Shown: positions 55,087 through 63,971, numbered from the stretch's first letter. The stretch is DNA of 64,000 nucleotides from Allobosea caraganae (GCF_003351345.1 NZ_QQTO01000001.1:310001-374000); one strand, 5' to 3'. Numbers and translations are program-made. The notes: a model not told the origin generated them from the sequence alone.

Positions 55087-56379
55087 ATGACCAAAAGGAC
55101 GAAGGACACGACAGGCCTCTCGCGCCGCGCGGTGCTGAAGGGCGCCGGCGCCGCAGCCGGCCTCGCCGCGGGCTCGGGCGCGATCACCGGCTTTCCCGCG
55201 GTCTGGTCGCAGGAGCCGAAGGTGCTGCGCTATCTCGGCACGGCGGTGAACCAGTCCGACGACATCACCAAGAAGGTCAAGGCCGATACCGGCATCACCA
55301 TCGAGTACATCTCGGCCACGACCGACGACGTGACCAAGCGCGTCATCACCCAGCCGAACTCCTTCGACGTGCTCGACACCGAGTATTTCAGCCTGAAGAA
55401 GCTGGTGCCATCGGGCAACATCCTCGCCATGGACGCCACCAAGATCAAGCAGTTCGACAACATCACGCCGGTCTTCACCAAGGGCCAGCTGCCCAACGGC
55501 AAGGTCATTGGCGACCAGGGCACCGCGCCCAAGAAGGTGATGTTCGTCGAGGGCGCGAACTCGACCAAGTTCGCTTCGGGCGTGACGCAATGGGTGACGC
55601 TGATCCCGACCGTCTACAACGCCGACACGCTCGGCATCCGCCCCGACCTGATCAAGCGCCCGATCGAGAGTTGGAAGGAGCTGCTCAACCCCGAGTTCAA
55701 GGGCAAGGCCTCGATCCTCAACATCCCCTCGATCGGCATCATGGACGCCGCCATGGTGGTCGAGGCCTCCGGCCTCTACAAATATCCCGACAAGGGCAAC
55801 ATGACCCGCGCCGAGATCGACATGACCATGAAGGTCCTGACCGAGGCGAAGAAGAGCGGCCAGTTCCGCGCCTTCTGGAAGGACTTCAACGAGAGCGTCA
55901 ACCTGATGTCCTCGGGCGAGACGGTGATCCAGTCGATGTGGTCGCCGGCCGTCACCGCCGTGCGCACCAAGGGCATCGCCTGCACCTTCCAGCCGCTGAA
56001 GGAGGGCTACCGCTCCTGGGCCTCGGGATTCTGCCTGTCCAAGTCCGTCACCGGCCGCAAGGCCGAGCTCGCCTACGAGTTCGTCAACTGGTTCCTCTCC
56101 GGCTGGGCCGGCGCCTATCTCAACCGCCAGGGCTACTACTCGGCGGTGCTCCCCACCGCCAAGGCCAACATGGAGCCCTATGAATGGGCCTACTGGATGG
56201 AGGGCAAGCCGGCCGAGAAGGACATCAAGGCGCCCGATGGTTCCCTGCTGGAGAAGGCCGGCGCCAGCCGCGACGGCGGCTCCTACGACGACCGCATGGG
56301 CAACGTCGCCTGCTGGAACGCGGTGATGGACGAGAACGACTACATGGTCCGCAAGTGGAACGAGTTCATCGCGGCGTGA
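55087..56379 (+). CDS. ABC transporter substrate-binding protein (PotD-like, Tat-exported)
   Basis: A 430-aa periplasmic binding protein. The N-terminus MTKRTKDTTGLSRRAVLKGA carries a twin-arginine motif (SRRAVLK) and a hydrophobic segment ending GFPAVWSQ, so it is probably exported folded via Tat. The mature part is the extracellular solute-binding family 1/PotD fold (DVLDTEYFSLKKLVPSG, IESWKELLNPEFKGKASILN). ATG 55087 follows GAGGAGGG; an in-frame start at 55069 is less likely. It is separated from the permease genes by a 106-base nested palindrome. Confidence 0.9.
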   Translation: MTKRTKDTTGLSRRAVLKGAGAAAGLAAGSGAITGFPAVWSQEPKVLRYLGTAVNQSDDITKKVKADTGITIEYISATTDDVTKRVITQPNSFDVLDTEYFSLKKLVPSGNILAMDATKIKQFDNITPVFTKGQLPNGKVIGDQGTAPKKVMFVEGANSTKFASGVTQWVTLIPTVYNADTLGIRPDLIKRPIESWKELLNPEFKGKASILNIPSIGIMDAAMVVEASGLYKYPDKGNMTRAEIDMTMKVLTEAKKSGQFRAFWKDFNESVNLMSSGETVIQSMWSPAVTAVRTKGIACTFQPLKEGYRSWASGFCLSKSVTGRKAELAYEFVNWFLSGWAGAYLNRQGYYSAVLPTAKANMEPYEWAYWMEGKPAEKDIKAPDGSLLEKAGASRDGGSYDDRMGNVACWNAVMDENDYMVRKWNEFIAA

Positions 56380-56400
56380 ACCGCGTTTGACAGAACTCGA

Positions 56401-56506
56401 CGTCATCCCGGCCGCAGCGCAGCGGAGCGCCGGGATCCATCGTAAGGCTCAGAACTCTACGATGGATCCCGGGACTGCGCGGCTTCGCCGCTTGCCCGGG
56501 ATGACG
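56401..56506. repeat. Nested palindromic element inside the ABC operon
   Basis: Outer arms CGTCATCCCGG (56401-56411) and CCGGGATGACG (56496-56506) and inner arms GGGATCCATCGTA (56432-56444) and TACGATGGATCCC (56458-56470) form one long imperfect hairpin. It lies between the binding-protein stop and the permease start. Such intergenic elements can stabilise the upstream mRNA and lower expression of downstream membrane proteins. Confidence 0.8.
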
Positions 56507-56560
56507 ATGCGGGTGTGACGAAGCGATCCGCTTTCCGACCGAGACGAGAACCAAACCGAG

Positions 56561-57448
56561 ATGCCCGCGACGAAAACCGCCTACGCGCCGCCGGCCTGGC
56601 TGCAGGCCTTGCCCTTCGCCGGGGTCTTCGCGCTGTTCTTCGTCGTGCCGCTGCTCTTCGTCGTGATGGTCTCGTTCTGGGACTATAACGACTATTCGAT
56701 CATCCCCAGCTTCACGACGCGCAGCTACGTCGAGACTTTCGAGGGCTGCTACGACCAGCTGCCCGAGCTCTGCACCATCCTGAGGACCTATCTCTCGACG
56801 GTGAAGTTCTGCCTGATCGTCTGGGCGCTGACGCTCGTGATCGGCTTCACCATCGCCTATTTCCTGGCCTTCCACGTCCGCACCGTCACCATGCAGATGA
56901 CGCTGGCGCTGGTCTGCACCATCCCGTTCTGGACCTCGAACGTCATCCGGATGATCTCCTGGGTGCCGCTGCTCGGCCGCAACGGCCTCGTCAACAGCGC
57001 ACTCATCAATGTCGGCCTGATCAACGAGCCGATCGAATGGCTGCTCTTCTCGCAATTCTCGGTGGTGCTCGCCTTCGTGCACCTGTTCACCTTCTTCATG
57101 GTGATCCCGATCTTCAATTCGATGGCGCGCATCGACAAGCGCCTGCTCGAGGCGGCCTATGACGCTGGCGCCAGCGGCTGGCAGACCCTCTGGAACGTCG
57201 TCATCCCGCTGGCCAAGCCCGGCATCGTCATCGGCTCGATCTTCGTCGTCACCATCGTGATGGGCGATTTCATCACGGTCGGGGTCATGGGCGGCCAGCA
57301 GATCGCCTCGGCCGGCAAGATCATCGAAACCCGGCTGAACGCGCTGCAATTCCCGCCGGCCGCGGCCAATGCGGTGATCCTGCTGGCGATCACGCTGCTG
57401 ATCATCACGGCGCTCAACCGTTTCGTCGATATTCGGAAGGAGCTTTGA
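56561..57448 (+). CDS. ABC transporter permease, PotB type
   Basis: A 295-aa inner-membrane permease with about six TM helices. The BPD_transp_1 coupling (EAA) loop is LLEAAYDAGASGWQTLWNVV with IPLAKPGIVIGS downstream (about residues 195-230). The N-terminus is MPATKTAYAPPAWLQALPFA before the first TM helix. A dispersed repeat begins right at its stop codon and separates it by 64 bases from the second permease. Confidence 0.9.
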   Translation: MPATKTAYAPPAWLQALPFAGVFALFFVVPLLFVVMVSFWDYNDYSIIPSFTTRSYVETFEGCYDQLPELCTILRTYLSTVKFCLIVWALTLVIGFTIAYFLAFHVRTVTMQMTLALVCTIPFWTSNVIRMISWVPLLGRNGLVNSALINVGLINEPIEWLLFSQFSVVLAFVHLFTFFMVIPIFNSMARIDKRLLEAAYDAGASGWQTLWNVVIPLAKPGIVIGSIFVVTIVMGDFITVGVMGGQQIASAGKIIETRLNALQFPPAAANAVILLAITLLIITALNRFVDIRKEL

Positions 57449-57495
57449 GCATGATGCCCAAAAGTGGGAGCCGGTTTTCGGACGACATCATGCTC
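57447..57495. repeat. Dispersed palindromic repeat, copy 4
   Basis: Perfect 10-bp ends GAGCATGATG (57447-57456) and CATCATGCTC (57486-57495) around AAAAGTGGGAGCCGGTTTTCG. The left end overlaps the permease TGA stop. Same core as copies 1-3. Confidence 0.8.
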
Positions 57496-57512
57496 CAGAG
57501 GGGGCCTTAGCC

Positions 57513-58403
57513 ATGCGCGAGGGCCGTCCCGCCTCGTTCTACTGGCTCGCCGCCTTCTTCTGCCTGTTCCTGCTCTTCCTGTACGGGCCGATGATCGCGA
57601 TCTTCGCGCTCTCCTTCCAGGGGCCGACCGGCGGCATGACCTTCCCGATGAACGGGATTTCCTTGCACTGGTTCGGCCGGCTCTGGAGCGGCGGCGGCAT
57701 CGTCGACATCAAGTCGGCCTTCTGGCGCTCGCTCCAACTCGGCCTCACCGTGATGGTCATCACCATGGTCTTCTCGGTGCTGGCCGGCCTCGCCTTCCGC
57801 AAGCGCTTCATCGGCCAGAACCTGCTGTTCTATGTGACCATCGCCAGCCTGATCGTGCCCTCGATCGTGACCTCGCTCGGCATCGCCCTGCAGTTCCGGC
57901 TCTTCGACGAGGTGGTGAAGGCCTATGCGCCGGGCTTCATCGCCGACACCTACTCGACCGCGATGGGCATCTTCACCTCGGGCCTGGGCGCGCACCTGAC
58001 CTGGGCGCTGCCCTTCGGCCTGCTGATCATGTTCGCGATCTTCAACCGCTTCGACGGCAGGCTGGAGGAAGCCGCGCGCGACCAGGGCGCCACGCCCTGG
58101 CAGACCTTCTTCCACGTCATCCTGCCGGTGATCCTGCCCTCGCTGATCGGCGTCGGGCTCTTCGGCTTCACCCTGTCCTGGGACGAGATCGCCCGCTCCT
58201 CGCAAGCGATCGGCGAGAAGAACACGCTGCCGCTCGAATTGCAGGCCCTGACCTCGACCGTGACGACGCCAGAAATCTACGCGCTCGGCACCGTGACGAC
58301 CGGCGTCTCGTTCCTGGTGATCGGCCTGGCGCTGGCGGGGATCCTGTTCCTGCGCGCCCGGCAGGCGCGCCATGGCTCCGATGCCGGCAAGGGGCTGAGT
58401 TAG
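57513..58403 (+). CDS. ABC transporter permease, PotC type
   Basis: A 296-aa inner-membrane permease with about six TM helices. The EAA coupling loop is LEEAARDQGATPWQTFFHVI followed by LPVILPSLIGVG (about residues 180-215). The first TM segment is WLAAFFCLFLLFLYGPMIAI. Together with the ATPase, binding protein and PotB-type permease it completes an importer. The start ATG at 57513 follows AGGGGGCC. Confidence 0.9.
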   Translation: MREGRPASFYWLAAFFCLFLLFLYGPMIAIFALSFQGPTGGMTFPMNGISLHWFGRLWSGGGIVDIKSAFWRSLQLGLTVMVITMVFSVLAGLAFRKRFIGQNLLFYVTIASLIVPSIVTSLGIALQFRLFDEVVKAYAPGFIADTYSTAMGIFTSGLGAHLTWALPFGLLIMFAIFNRFDGRLEEAARDQGATPWQTFFHVILPVILPSLIGVGLFGFTLSWDEIARSSQAIGEKNTLPLELQALTSTVTTPEIYALGTVTTGVSFLVIGLALAGILFLRARQARHGSDAGKGLS

Positions 58404-58507
58404 CCTCCGATCATGCCCGCTTGATACCGGGACCATGTCTGCGCGGCACTATCGCATCGACTGCGGCTTCCTATAGTCGTCGCGATCGGGCGGGAGAGAG
58501 CACAGGC

Positions 58508-59485
58508 ATGCGCGTTGCAATCGTTGGGGCAGGGGCGGTCGGCGGGGTCGTCGCCTGGCACATGGCCCAGGCCGGGCAGAAGCCCGTCATCATCGCCCGG
58601 CCGCAGACAGCGGCGCTGCTTTCGGCCGAGGGCCTGACCCTGCAGGCGCCGTCCGTGGCCGCGCAGACGCTGGCCGTGCAGGCGACGGCCGATGCGGCCT
58701 CCGCCGGCATCCAGGACCTCGTCATCGTCGGCTTCAAGGCGCAGGACTGGGAAGGCGGGCTCGACCTCGTCAGGCCGCTCGTCGGGCCGTCCACCATCGT
58801 GCTGCCGATGCTGAACGGCATCCCCTGGTGGTATCTCGACGGGCTCGGTCCCCAGTTCGGCGACCGGACGCTTCAGGCGGTCGATGCGAACGGCGCGATC
58901 GACGCTGCCATCTCCGCCGGGCAGATCCTGGGCTGCGTCGTCTATATCGGCGCCAACCGGCCCGCGCCGAACGTCGTCACCTGGAACGGCAGGAAGCGCC
59001 TGATCATCGGCGAGCCTCTGGCGGCGCAGGGCGGCAGGCTCGCGGAGGTCGTGGCCTTCCTGAAGGCGGGCGGCATCGATGCCGAGCAGAGCGACGATAT
59101 CCGCCTGGAGGTCTGGCTGAAGCTGCTCGGGAACGCGGCCTATAACCCGATCTCGGCGGTGACCGGGGCGGCGATCGACAAGATCGCCGACGACCCCGCG
59201 ACCAGGGCGGTGGCCAAGGCGATCATGGCGGAGTGCGTCGCTGTCGCCGGTGCGCTCGGTGTCGCCGGCCTGCCGGACCTGGAAGTCCGCCTGCAGGTGC
59301 CCCCGACCCTGATCGGCGTGAAGACCTCGATGCTGCAGGACATGGAGGCGGGCCGGCCGCTCGAGCTCGGCGCGATCGTCGCGGCGGTGGCGGAGCTCGG
59401 TCGCCGGACCGGCGTGCCGACCCCGACGATCGAATGCGTCGGCGCGCTGGCCGCAAGCGCCTGGCGGCAGCGCTGGGGCGGGTGA
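58508..59485 (+). CDS. 2-dehydropantoate 2-reductase family protein (PanE/ApbA-like)
   Basis: A 325-aa NADPH-dependent reductase. The N-terminal Rossmann motif is MRVAIVGAGAVGGVVAWHMA; the C-terminal ketopantoate-reductase domain has EVWLKLLGNAAYNPISAVTG, with the catalytic Lys and Asn. Many bacteria have several PanE-like paralogues with other 2-oxo acid substrates, so involvement in pantothenate synthesis is not certain. ATG 58508 has GGGAGAG upstream. It is 105 bases after the ABC transporter and 194 bases before the Ssu-type operon; probably its own unit. Confidence 0.85.
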   Translation: MRVAIVGAGAVGGVVAWHMAQAGQKPVIIARPQTAALLSAEGLTLQAPSVAAQTLAVQATADAASAGIQDLVIVGFKAQDWEGGLDLVRPLVGPSTIVLPMLNGIPWWYLDGLGPQFGDRTLQAVDANGAIDAAISAGQILGCVVYIGANRPAPNVVTWNGRKRLIIGEPLAAQGGRLAEVVAFLKAGGIDAEQSDDIRLEVWLKLLGNAAYNPISAVTGAAIDKIADDPATRAVAKAIMAECVAVAGALGVAGLPDLEVRLQVPPTLIGVKTSMLQDMEAGRPLELGAIVAAVAELGRRTGVPTPTIECVGALAASAWRQRWGG

Positions 59486-59588
59486 CGCGCTGCCGCTGCC
59501 GCAGCGTCGCTCCATCCGTGCCCAAGCGCTCGGCGAGGAGATTCGTGCCCGGATCGTAGGAATCGCAAAGAATCCTTCCCTTCTACGT

Positions 59589-59606
59589 TGTTCTTTAAAA
59601 AGAACA
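59589..59606. promoter_or_regulatory. Palindromic operator candidate before the Ssu-type operon
   Basis: TGTTCTTT (59589-59596) and AAAGAACA (59599-59606) form a perfect 8-bp inverted repeat with a 2-base centre, in an A/T-rich patch that stands out from the high-GC surroundings. A TTGACA hexamer (59613-59618) lies just downstream and could be a -35 element. Start codon of ssuA-like gene is at 59680. Confidence 0.5.
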
Positions 59607-59679
59607 TTCTATTTGACATAGAGAACGATACGGGAGGAAGATTTCGGCTCGCATTGGGCGACGCAGCCGAGGCTCCGAC

Positions 59680-60729
59680 ATGCCATTCCTCCATTCCGGA
59701 CAGTTCAACAGGGCGCGCCGCAACGCGATGGGTTTGCTGGCGGCGACGCTTGCGCAGCTGTCCTTGCTCGGCCTGTCCGCTGGGCCAGGCCTTGCGCAGC
59801 CTGCCCTTCCGACCCAGGTCCCGAAGGGGACCAAGCTGGTCGCCGCCGATCAGAACGAGGCCTTGCAGACCTTGATGCGGGCCTCCGGCGCACAGGACAA
59901 GCTGTCCAGCACCGTCACCTATGCCAATTTCCTTGGCGGGCCCGCGATCCTCGAGGCTTTCCGCGCCGGCGCGCTCGATCTCGCCTCCGTCGGCAATACG
60001 CCGCCGATCCAGGCTCATGCCGCCGGCGAGCGCGTCCTCATCGTCGCCGCGCGCGTCTCCTCGGAGACGGATTACTTCTTCGCCGCCCGTCCCGGCCTCA
60101 AGCTCGCGACGCTGGAGGATTTGCGCGGCAAGAGCATCACTTATGGCGAGGGCACCGGGCGCCAGCCCTTCGTCCTGAATGCGCTGAAACTCGCGGGCCT
60201 GACCAAGAAGGACGTCAAGCTCGTTCCGCTTCGCGCCGGCGACTTTCCCGATGCCGTCCGCACCGGGCAGGTCGATGTTGCCGCGCTGAACGAGCCCCAT
60301 TTCTCGCGCTACCTCGCCGATTTCGCCGATCGCGGCGCCAGCGCCCTGCCCAGCGAGCAGAACCGGCGCCTGCCGAAGAGCTTGAGCTATCTCTATGCCA
60401 GCCAGAAGGCGCTCGACGACCCGGCGAAGGCGGCCGCGATCCGCGAGTTCGTGGCGAACTGGATCGACGCCAACCGCTGGTCGCGCAGCAACGCCGATGC
60501 CTGGATCGACTCCTATTACGTCAAGCGCCAGAACCTGAAGCCGGCGGATGCGCGCAAGATCGTGGAATCCGAGGGCGACTTCTCCTTCCCCCTGCTGTCG
60601 AGCCTGATCCCGAAGCAGCAATCGCTGATCGATGTGATCTTCGAGGCCGGCGACCTGCCCAAGCGCCTGGACGCGCGTGAGGAATTCGATCTGCGCTTCG
60701 ACGACGTCATCGGCAGCAAGACCAACTGA
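59680..60729 (+). CDS. ssuA: ABC transporter binding protein, sulfonate/aliphatic-sulfur (SsuA) type
   Basis: A 349-aa periplasmic binding protein. The signal peptide (residues 1-40, ...LLGLSAGPGLAQPA) precedes an NMT1/SsuA fold: AILEAFRAGALDLASVGNTP and LEDLRGKSITYGEGTGRQPF, with AFPDAVRTGQVDVAALNEPH-like residues AGDFPDAVRTGQVDVAALNE. Start 59680 is the first ATG after the candidate operator; MGLLAATLAQ at 59728 is an alternative. It is followed 9 bases later by the permease gene. Substrate class (sulfonate, sulfate ester, taurine-like) is inferred from family and from the monooxygenase downstream. Confidence 0.86.
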   Translation: MPFLHSGQFNRARRNAMGLLAATLAQLSLLGLSAGPGLAQPALPTQVPKGTKLVAADQNEALQTLMRASGAQDKLSSTVTYANFLGGPAILEAFRAGALDLASVGNTPPIQAHAAGERVLIVAARVSSETDYFFAARPGLKLATLEDLRGKSITYGEGTGRQPFVLNALKLAGLTKKDVKLVPLRAGDFPDAVRTGQVDVAALNEPHFSRYLADFADRGASALPSEQNRRLPKSLSYLYASQKALDDPAKAAAIREFVANWIDANRWSRSNADAWIDSYYVKRQNLKPADARKIVESEGDFSFPLLSSLIPKQQSLIDVIFEAGDLPKRLDAREEFDLRFDDVIGSKTN

Positions 60730-60738
60730 GCTGCAGCC

Positions 60739-61620
60739 ATGACCGACACAGCCGGCAGCAACGTCTACTCGCCCTATCTTCCGCAGCGGGGTCATGAGAG
60801 TGAGCCGAGGCCCGGCGCGCCGGCTGGAGCGCTGGCGCGCAAGCCCTCGCGGCTCGCGTTCGGGCGGCTGCCGCGCGGCGGCATCCTGTTCGGGCCGGTG
60901 CTGCTGATCCTGGTCTGGGAATTCGCCTCGGCCATCGGCTGGCTCTCGCCAAAATTCCTCGCGGCGCCGTCGACGGCGCTCGTGACCGGCTACGACCTTC
61001 TGGTCTCCGGCACGCTTGCCGAACATTTCCTCGCCTCGGCCAAGCGGGCCTATCTCGGCCTCGGCATCGGCGTCGCCATCGGACTCGCGCTGGCGCTCGC
61101 AGCGGGGCTCAGCCGCATCGGCGAGGCCTCCATCGACGGGCTCGTCCAGATCAAGCGCGCGGTGCCGACGCTGGCCCTGATCCCCCTCGCGATCCTTTGG
61201 CTCGGCATCGGCGAGGTCATGAAGATCGCGCTGATCGCGTCGAGCGTGATGGTGCCGATCTACATCAACACCCACGCCGCCCTGCGCGGCATCGACCTGC
61301 GCCATGTCGAGCTTGCCCGCAGCGTCGGCATCACAAGGTCCGAGTTCCTGCGCGAGGTGGCGTCGCCGGGCGCCTTGCCGGGCTTCTTCACCGGCTTGCG
61401 GCTGGCCGTCACCACCTGCTGGACCGCGCTCGTCGTGCTGGAGCAGATCAACACCAGCGAAGGCATCGGCTACCTGATGAACCGGGCGCGCGACTACGGC
61501 CAGACCGACATCATCGTGGTGGGCCTCGCGATCTATGCCGCGCTCGGTCTCGGCTCCGATCTCGCCGTCCGCTTCTGGGAGCGCAGGGCGCTGGGCTACC
61601 GCAAGGCGCTCAACTCGTGA
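60739..61620 (+). CDS. ssuC: ABC transporter permease, SsuC type
   Basis: A 293-aa permease with about six TM helices. It has a polar N-terminal tail of about 45 residues, the first TM segment GILFGPVLLILVWEFASAIG, and the family coupling loop HVELARSVGITRSEFLREVA (about residues 190-209), with GFFTGLRLAVTTCWTALVVL after it. The stop overlaps the GTG start of the ATPase gene by 4 bases. Confidence 0.9.
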   Translation: MTDTAGSNVYSPYLPQRGHESEPRPGAPAGALARKPSRLAFGRLPRGGILFGPVLLILVWEFASAIGWLSPKFLAAPSTALVTGYDLLVSGTLAEHFLASAKRAYLGLGIGVAIGLALALAAGLSRIGEASIDGLVQIKRAVPTLALIPLAILWLGIGEVMKIALIASSVMVPIYINTHAALRGIDLRHVELARSVGITRSEFLREVASPGALPGFFTGLRLAVTTCWTALVVLEQINTSEGIGYLMNRARDYGQTDIIVVGLAIYAALGLGSDLAVRFWERRALGYRKALNS

Positions 61621-62366
61621 ACGCGCTCGCACAGCCCCTGAACCTGCCGCCGGAGCGCGCCGGCACCGAAGTCCGCCTGCGCGGCGTGACGCGCAGCTTC
61701 TCCGGCCGCACGGTCCTGCGCGACGTCACGCTCGACTTCGCGCCGGGCGAGTTCGTGGCGCTGATCGGCAAGAGCGGCTCGGGCAAGAGCACGCTGCTGC
61801 GCGCGATCGCCGGCCTCGACGACGGCGTCGATGGCTCCGGCACGATCGCGGTTCCCGACGACCGCTCCGTGCTGTTCCAGGATTCGCGCCTGCTGCCGTG
61901 GAAGACCGTGCTGCGCAACGTCGTCTTCGGTTTCCGCGCCCCCGATGCCGAGGCGCGCGGCCGGCGGGCGATTGCCGATGTCGGCCTTGCCGGGCGCGAG
62001 GATGCCTGGCCCAACGCACTTTCGGGCGGCGAGCAGCAGCGCGTCGCGCTGGCGCGCTCGCTCGTGCGCCAGCCCCGCCTGCTCCTCGCCGACGAACCGT
62101 TCGGCGCGCTCGATGCGTTGACGCGGATCAGGATGCACGGGCTGCTGTTCGATCTCATCCGCCAGCGCAGGCCGACCGTCCTGCTCGTCACCCATGATGT
62201 CGACGAGGCGATCAAGCTCGCCGACCGCGTGCTGGTCATGGATGACGGCCGCATCGTGCTCGACCGCCATGTCGGCCTGCCGCATCCGCGCCCGAAATCG
62301 GACGCCCGCTTCGAGGCGCTGCGGACCAGCCTCCTCGCCGCTCTCGGCGTCTCCGACGACGTCTGA
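61617..62366 (+). CDS. ssuB: ABC transporter ATPase, SsuB type
   Basis: A 249-aa ATPase: Walker A FVALIGKSGSGKSTLLRAI (about residues 43-61), Q-loop SVLFQDSRLLPWKTV, signature LSGGEQQRVALARSLVRQ, Walker B LLLADEPFGALDALT and H-loop LLVTHDVDEAIKLADRV, all of the nitrate/sulfonate/taurine family. GTG 61617 is used because it overlaps the permease stop and no ATG precedes the conserved region. Completes SsuABC. Confidence 0.9.
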   Translation: MNALAQPLNLPPERAGTEVRLRGVTRSFSGRTVLRDVTLDFAPGEFVALIGKSGSGKSTLLRAIAGLDDGVDGSGTIAVPDDRSVLFQDSRLLPWKTVLRNVVFGFRAPDAEARGRRAIADVGLAGREDAWPNALSGGEQQRVALARSLVRQPRLLLADEPFGALDALTRIRMHGLLFDLIRQRRPTVLLVTHDVDEAIKLADRVLVMDDGRIVLDRHVGLPHPRPKSDARFEALRTSLLAALGVSDDV

Positions 62367-62401
62367 AACCAGATCCGACCCCGCAGCCGAAGGCTCGTGC
62401 C

Positions 62402-63757
62402 ATGACCCGCGAACTGCATCTCAACCTGTTCATCTCCGGCCGCGGCCACCACGAGACCGCCTGGCGGCATGACGGCTCGGCCCGCCGCGCGCTGACCGAC
62501 ATCGCCCACTACCGCGATCTCGCGCTGGCGGCTGAGGCGGCGAAGTTCGACTCGGTCTTCTTCGCCGACCAGCTGGCGCTGGGAGACGAGGTCGAGCATG
62601 CGGCGAGGGGCGATCTGGAGCCGATCACGCTGCTTGCGGCGCTCGCCACGCTCACCGAGCGGATCGGGCTGATCGCGACGGCCTCGACGACCTATAGCGA
62701 GCCCTACAATCTGGCGCGCCAGTTCGCCTCGCTCGACCATATCAGCGGCGGCCGCATCGGCTGGAACATCGTCACCTCCTGGGTGCCGGCGGCCGCGGCC
62801 AATTTCAGCCTGGAGCGGCAGCACGAGCATGCGGAGCGCTATGCCCGCGCCTTCGAGTTCGTCGATGTCGTCTCGAAGCTCTGGGACAGCTGGGCGGCGG
62901 ACGCCATCGCCGACGACCGCGAGAGCGGGCGCTATGCCGACGCCGGCCGCGTCCGCAAGATCGGCCATCGCGGCGAGCATTTTCAGGTCGCGGGCGCGCT
63001 CAACGTGCCGCGCTCGCCGCAGGGCAGGCCCGTCTTCGTCCAGGCCGGGTCCTCGACGACGGGGCGCGGCTTTGCGGCGCGCTATGCCGAGGCGGTCTTC
63101 ACCGCCCATCTCCAGAAGGAATCGGCGATCGAGTTCTACTCCGACCTGAAGACCCAGACGCGTGCGCTGGGCCGGCGCGCCGACCAGATCGTCGTCCTGC
63201 CGGGGATCAGCGCCGCGATCGGCTCGACCGAGGCCGAGGCGGCCCGGGTATGGGAGGAGCTGAACGAACTCTCCCATCCCAGCGTCGGCCTCGCCCGCCT
63301 GAAAAGCCGCTTCGGCGGCCACGACTTCTCGCATCTCAAGCTCGATCAGGTGCTGTCGGTCGACGATTTTCCGGATCCGTCGCTGGTCCAGGCCTCGCAG
63401 AGCCGGGCGCAGGCCATCACTGCGCTGGTGGCGCGCGAGCGCCCGACATTGCGCGCCTTGCTTCACGGCCTGGCCGGCGCGCGCGGGCACTTCACGGCAA
63501 CCGGAACGCCCGAGCAGATCGCGGCCACGATCGAGGACTGGTTCGTCTCCGGCGCCGCCGACGGCTTCAACGTGATGCCGCCGATCCTGCCGACGCAATT
63601 CGCGATCTTCGCCGAGCATGTCGTGCCGATCCTGCGCAAGCGCGGCCTGTTCAGGAGCGAGTATGCCGACCAGACCCTGCGCGAGCGCTACGGGCTGGAT
63701 CCGGTCGCCAGCGCGTTCTTCGATGCGGACGAAACCTACCGCCAGCGTTCCGCCTGA
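62402..63757 (+). CDS. Flavin-dependent monooxygenase, NtaA/SnaA/DszA family
   Basis: A 451-aa luciferase-like (LLM) monooxygenase that uses FMNH2 supplied by a separate reductase. Features are HLNLFISGRGHHETAWRHDG at the N-terminus, KFDSVFFADQLAL, the family block TTYSEPYNLARQFASLDHIS followed by GGRIGWNIVTSW, and VFVQAGSSTTGRGFAARYAE. Members oxidise nitrilotriacetate, dibenzothiophene sulfone, alkanesulfonates or sulfones. The SsuABC transporter 35 bases upstream implies an organosulfur substrate. No flavin reductase is in the window. Confidence 0.92.
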   Translation: MTRELHLNLFISGRGHHETAWRHDGSARRALTDIAHYRDLALAAEAAKFDSVFFADQLALGDEVEHAARGDLEPITLLAALATLTERIGLIATASTTYSEPYNLARQFASLDHISGGRIGWNIVTSWVPAAAANFSLERQHEHAERYARAFEFVDVVSKLWDSWAADAIADDRESGRYADAGRVRKIGHRGEHFQVAGALNVPRSPQGRPVFVQAGSSTTGRGFAARYAEAVFTAHLQKESAIEFYSDLKTQTRALGRRADQIVVLPGISAAIGSTEAEAARVWEELNELSHPSVGLARLKSRFGGHDFSHLKLDQVLSVDDFPDPSLVQASQSRAQAITALVARERPTLRALLHGLAGARGHFTATGTPEQIAATIEDWFVSGAADGFNVMPPILPTQFAIFAEHVVPILRKRGLFRSEYADQTLRERYGLDPVASAFFDADETYRQRSA

Positions 63758-63838
63758 CGGGTGGGGGGCCCCTTGCGGGAGGCCAGTGCCTATCGGCGGA
63801 CGATCCGGCGGCTGCGTCGCATCTCCTGAAATCCTTGG

Positions 63839-63865
63839 CCGGCCAGTGTCCTGCGACCTGGCCGG
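63839..63865. repeat. Inverted repeat after the monooxygenase gene
   Basis: CCGGCCAG (63839-63846) and CTGGCCGG (63858-63865) form a perfect 8-bp stem with an 11-base loop in the 214-base gap before the tRNA. No T tract follows, so it is only a possible transcript end. Nothing else was recognised in this gap. Confidence 0.4.
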
Positions 63866-63971
63866 ATCGCCTGAGCGGCTGTCGGCACGCCAGGGCGACA
63901 GCCAGCTCGGATGTCGCCCAAATCCCTCGTTGCCCAAGCGCCGGCAATCAGCTATCCAGCGTGCACGGATT

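Noticed and set aside
56401..56506. Possible insertion-sequence end or attachment site
   Set aside because: No transposase or integrase is nearby and there are no flanking direct repeats; a long intergenic palindrome is the simpler reading.
59140..61632. An 830-codon open frame opposite ssuA-ssuC
   Set aside because: Reverse-complement frame of conserved transporter genes.
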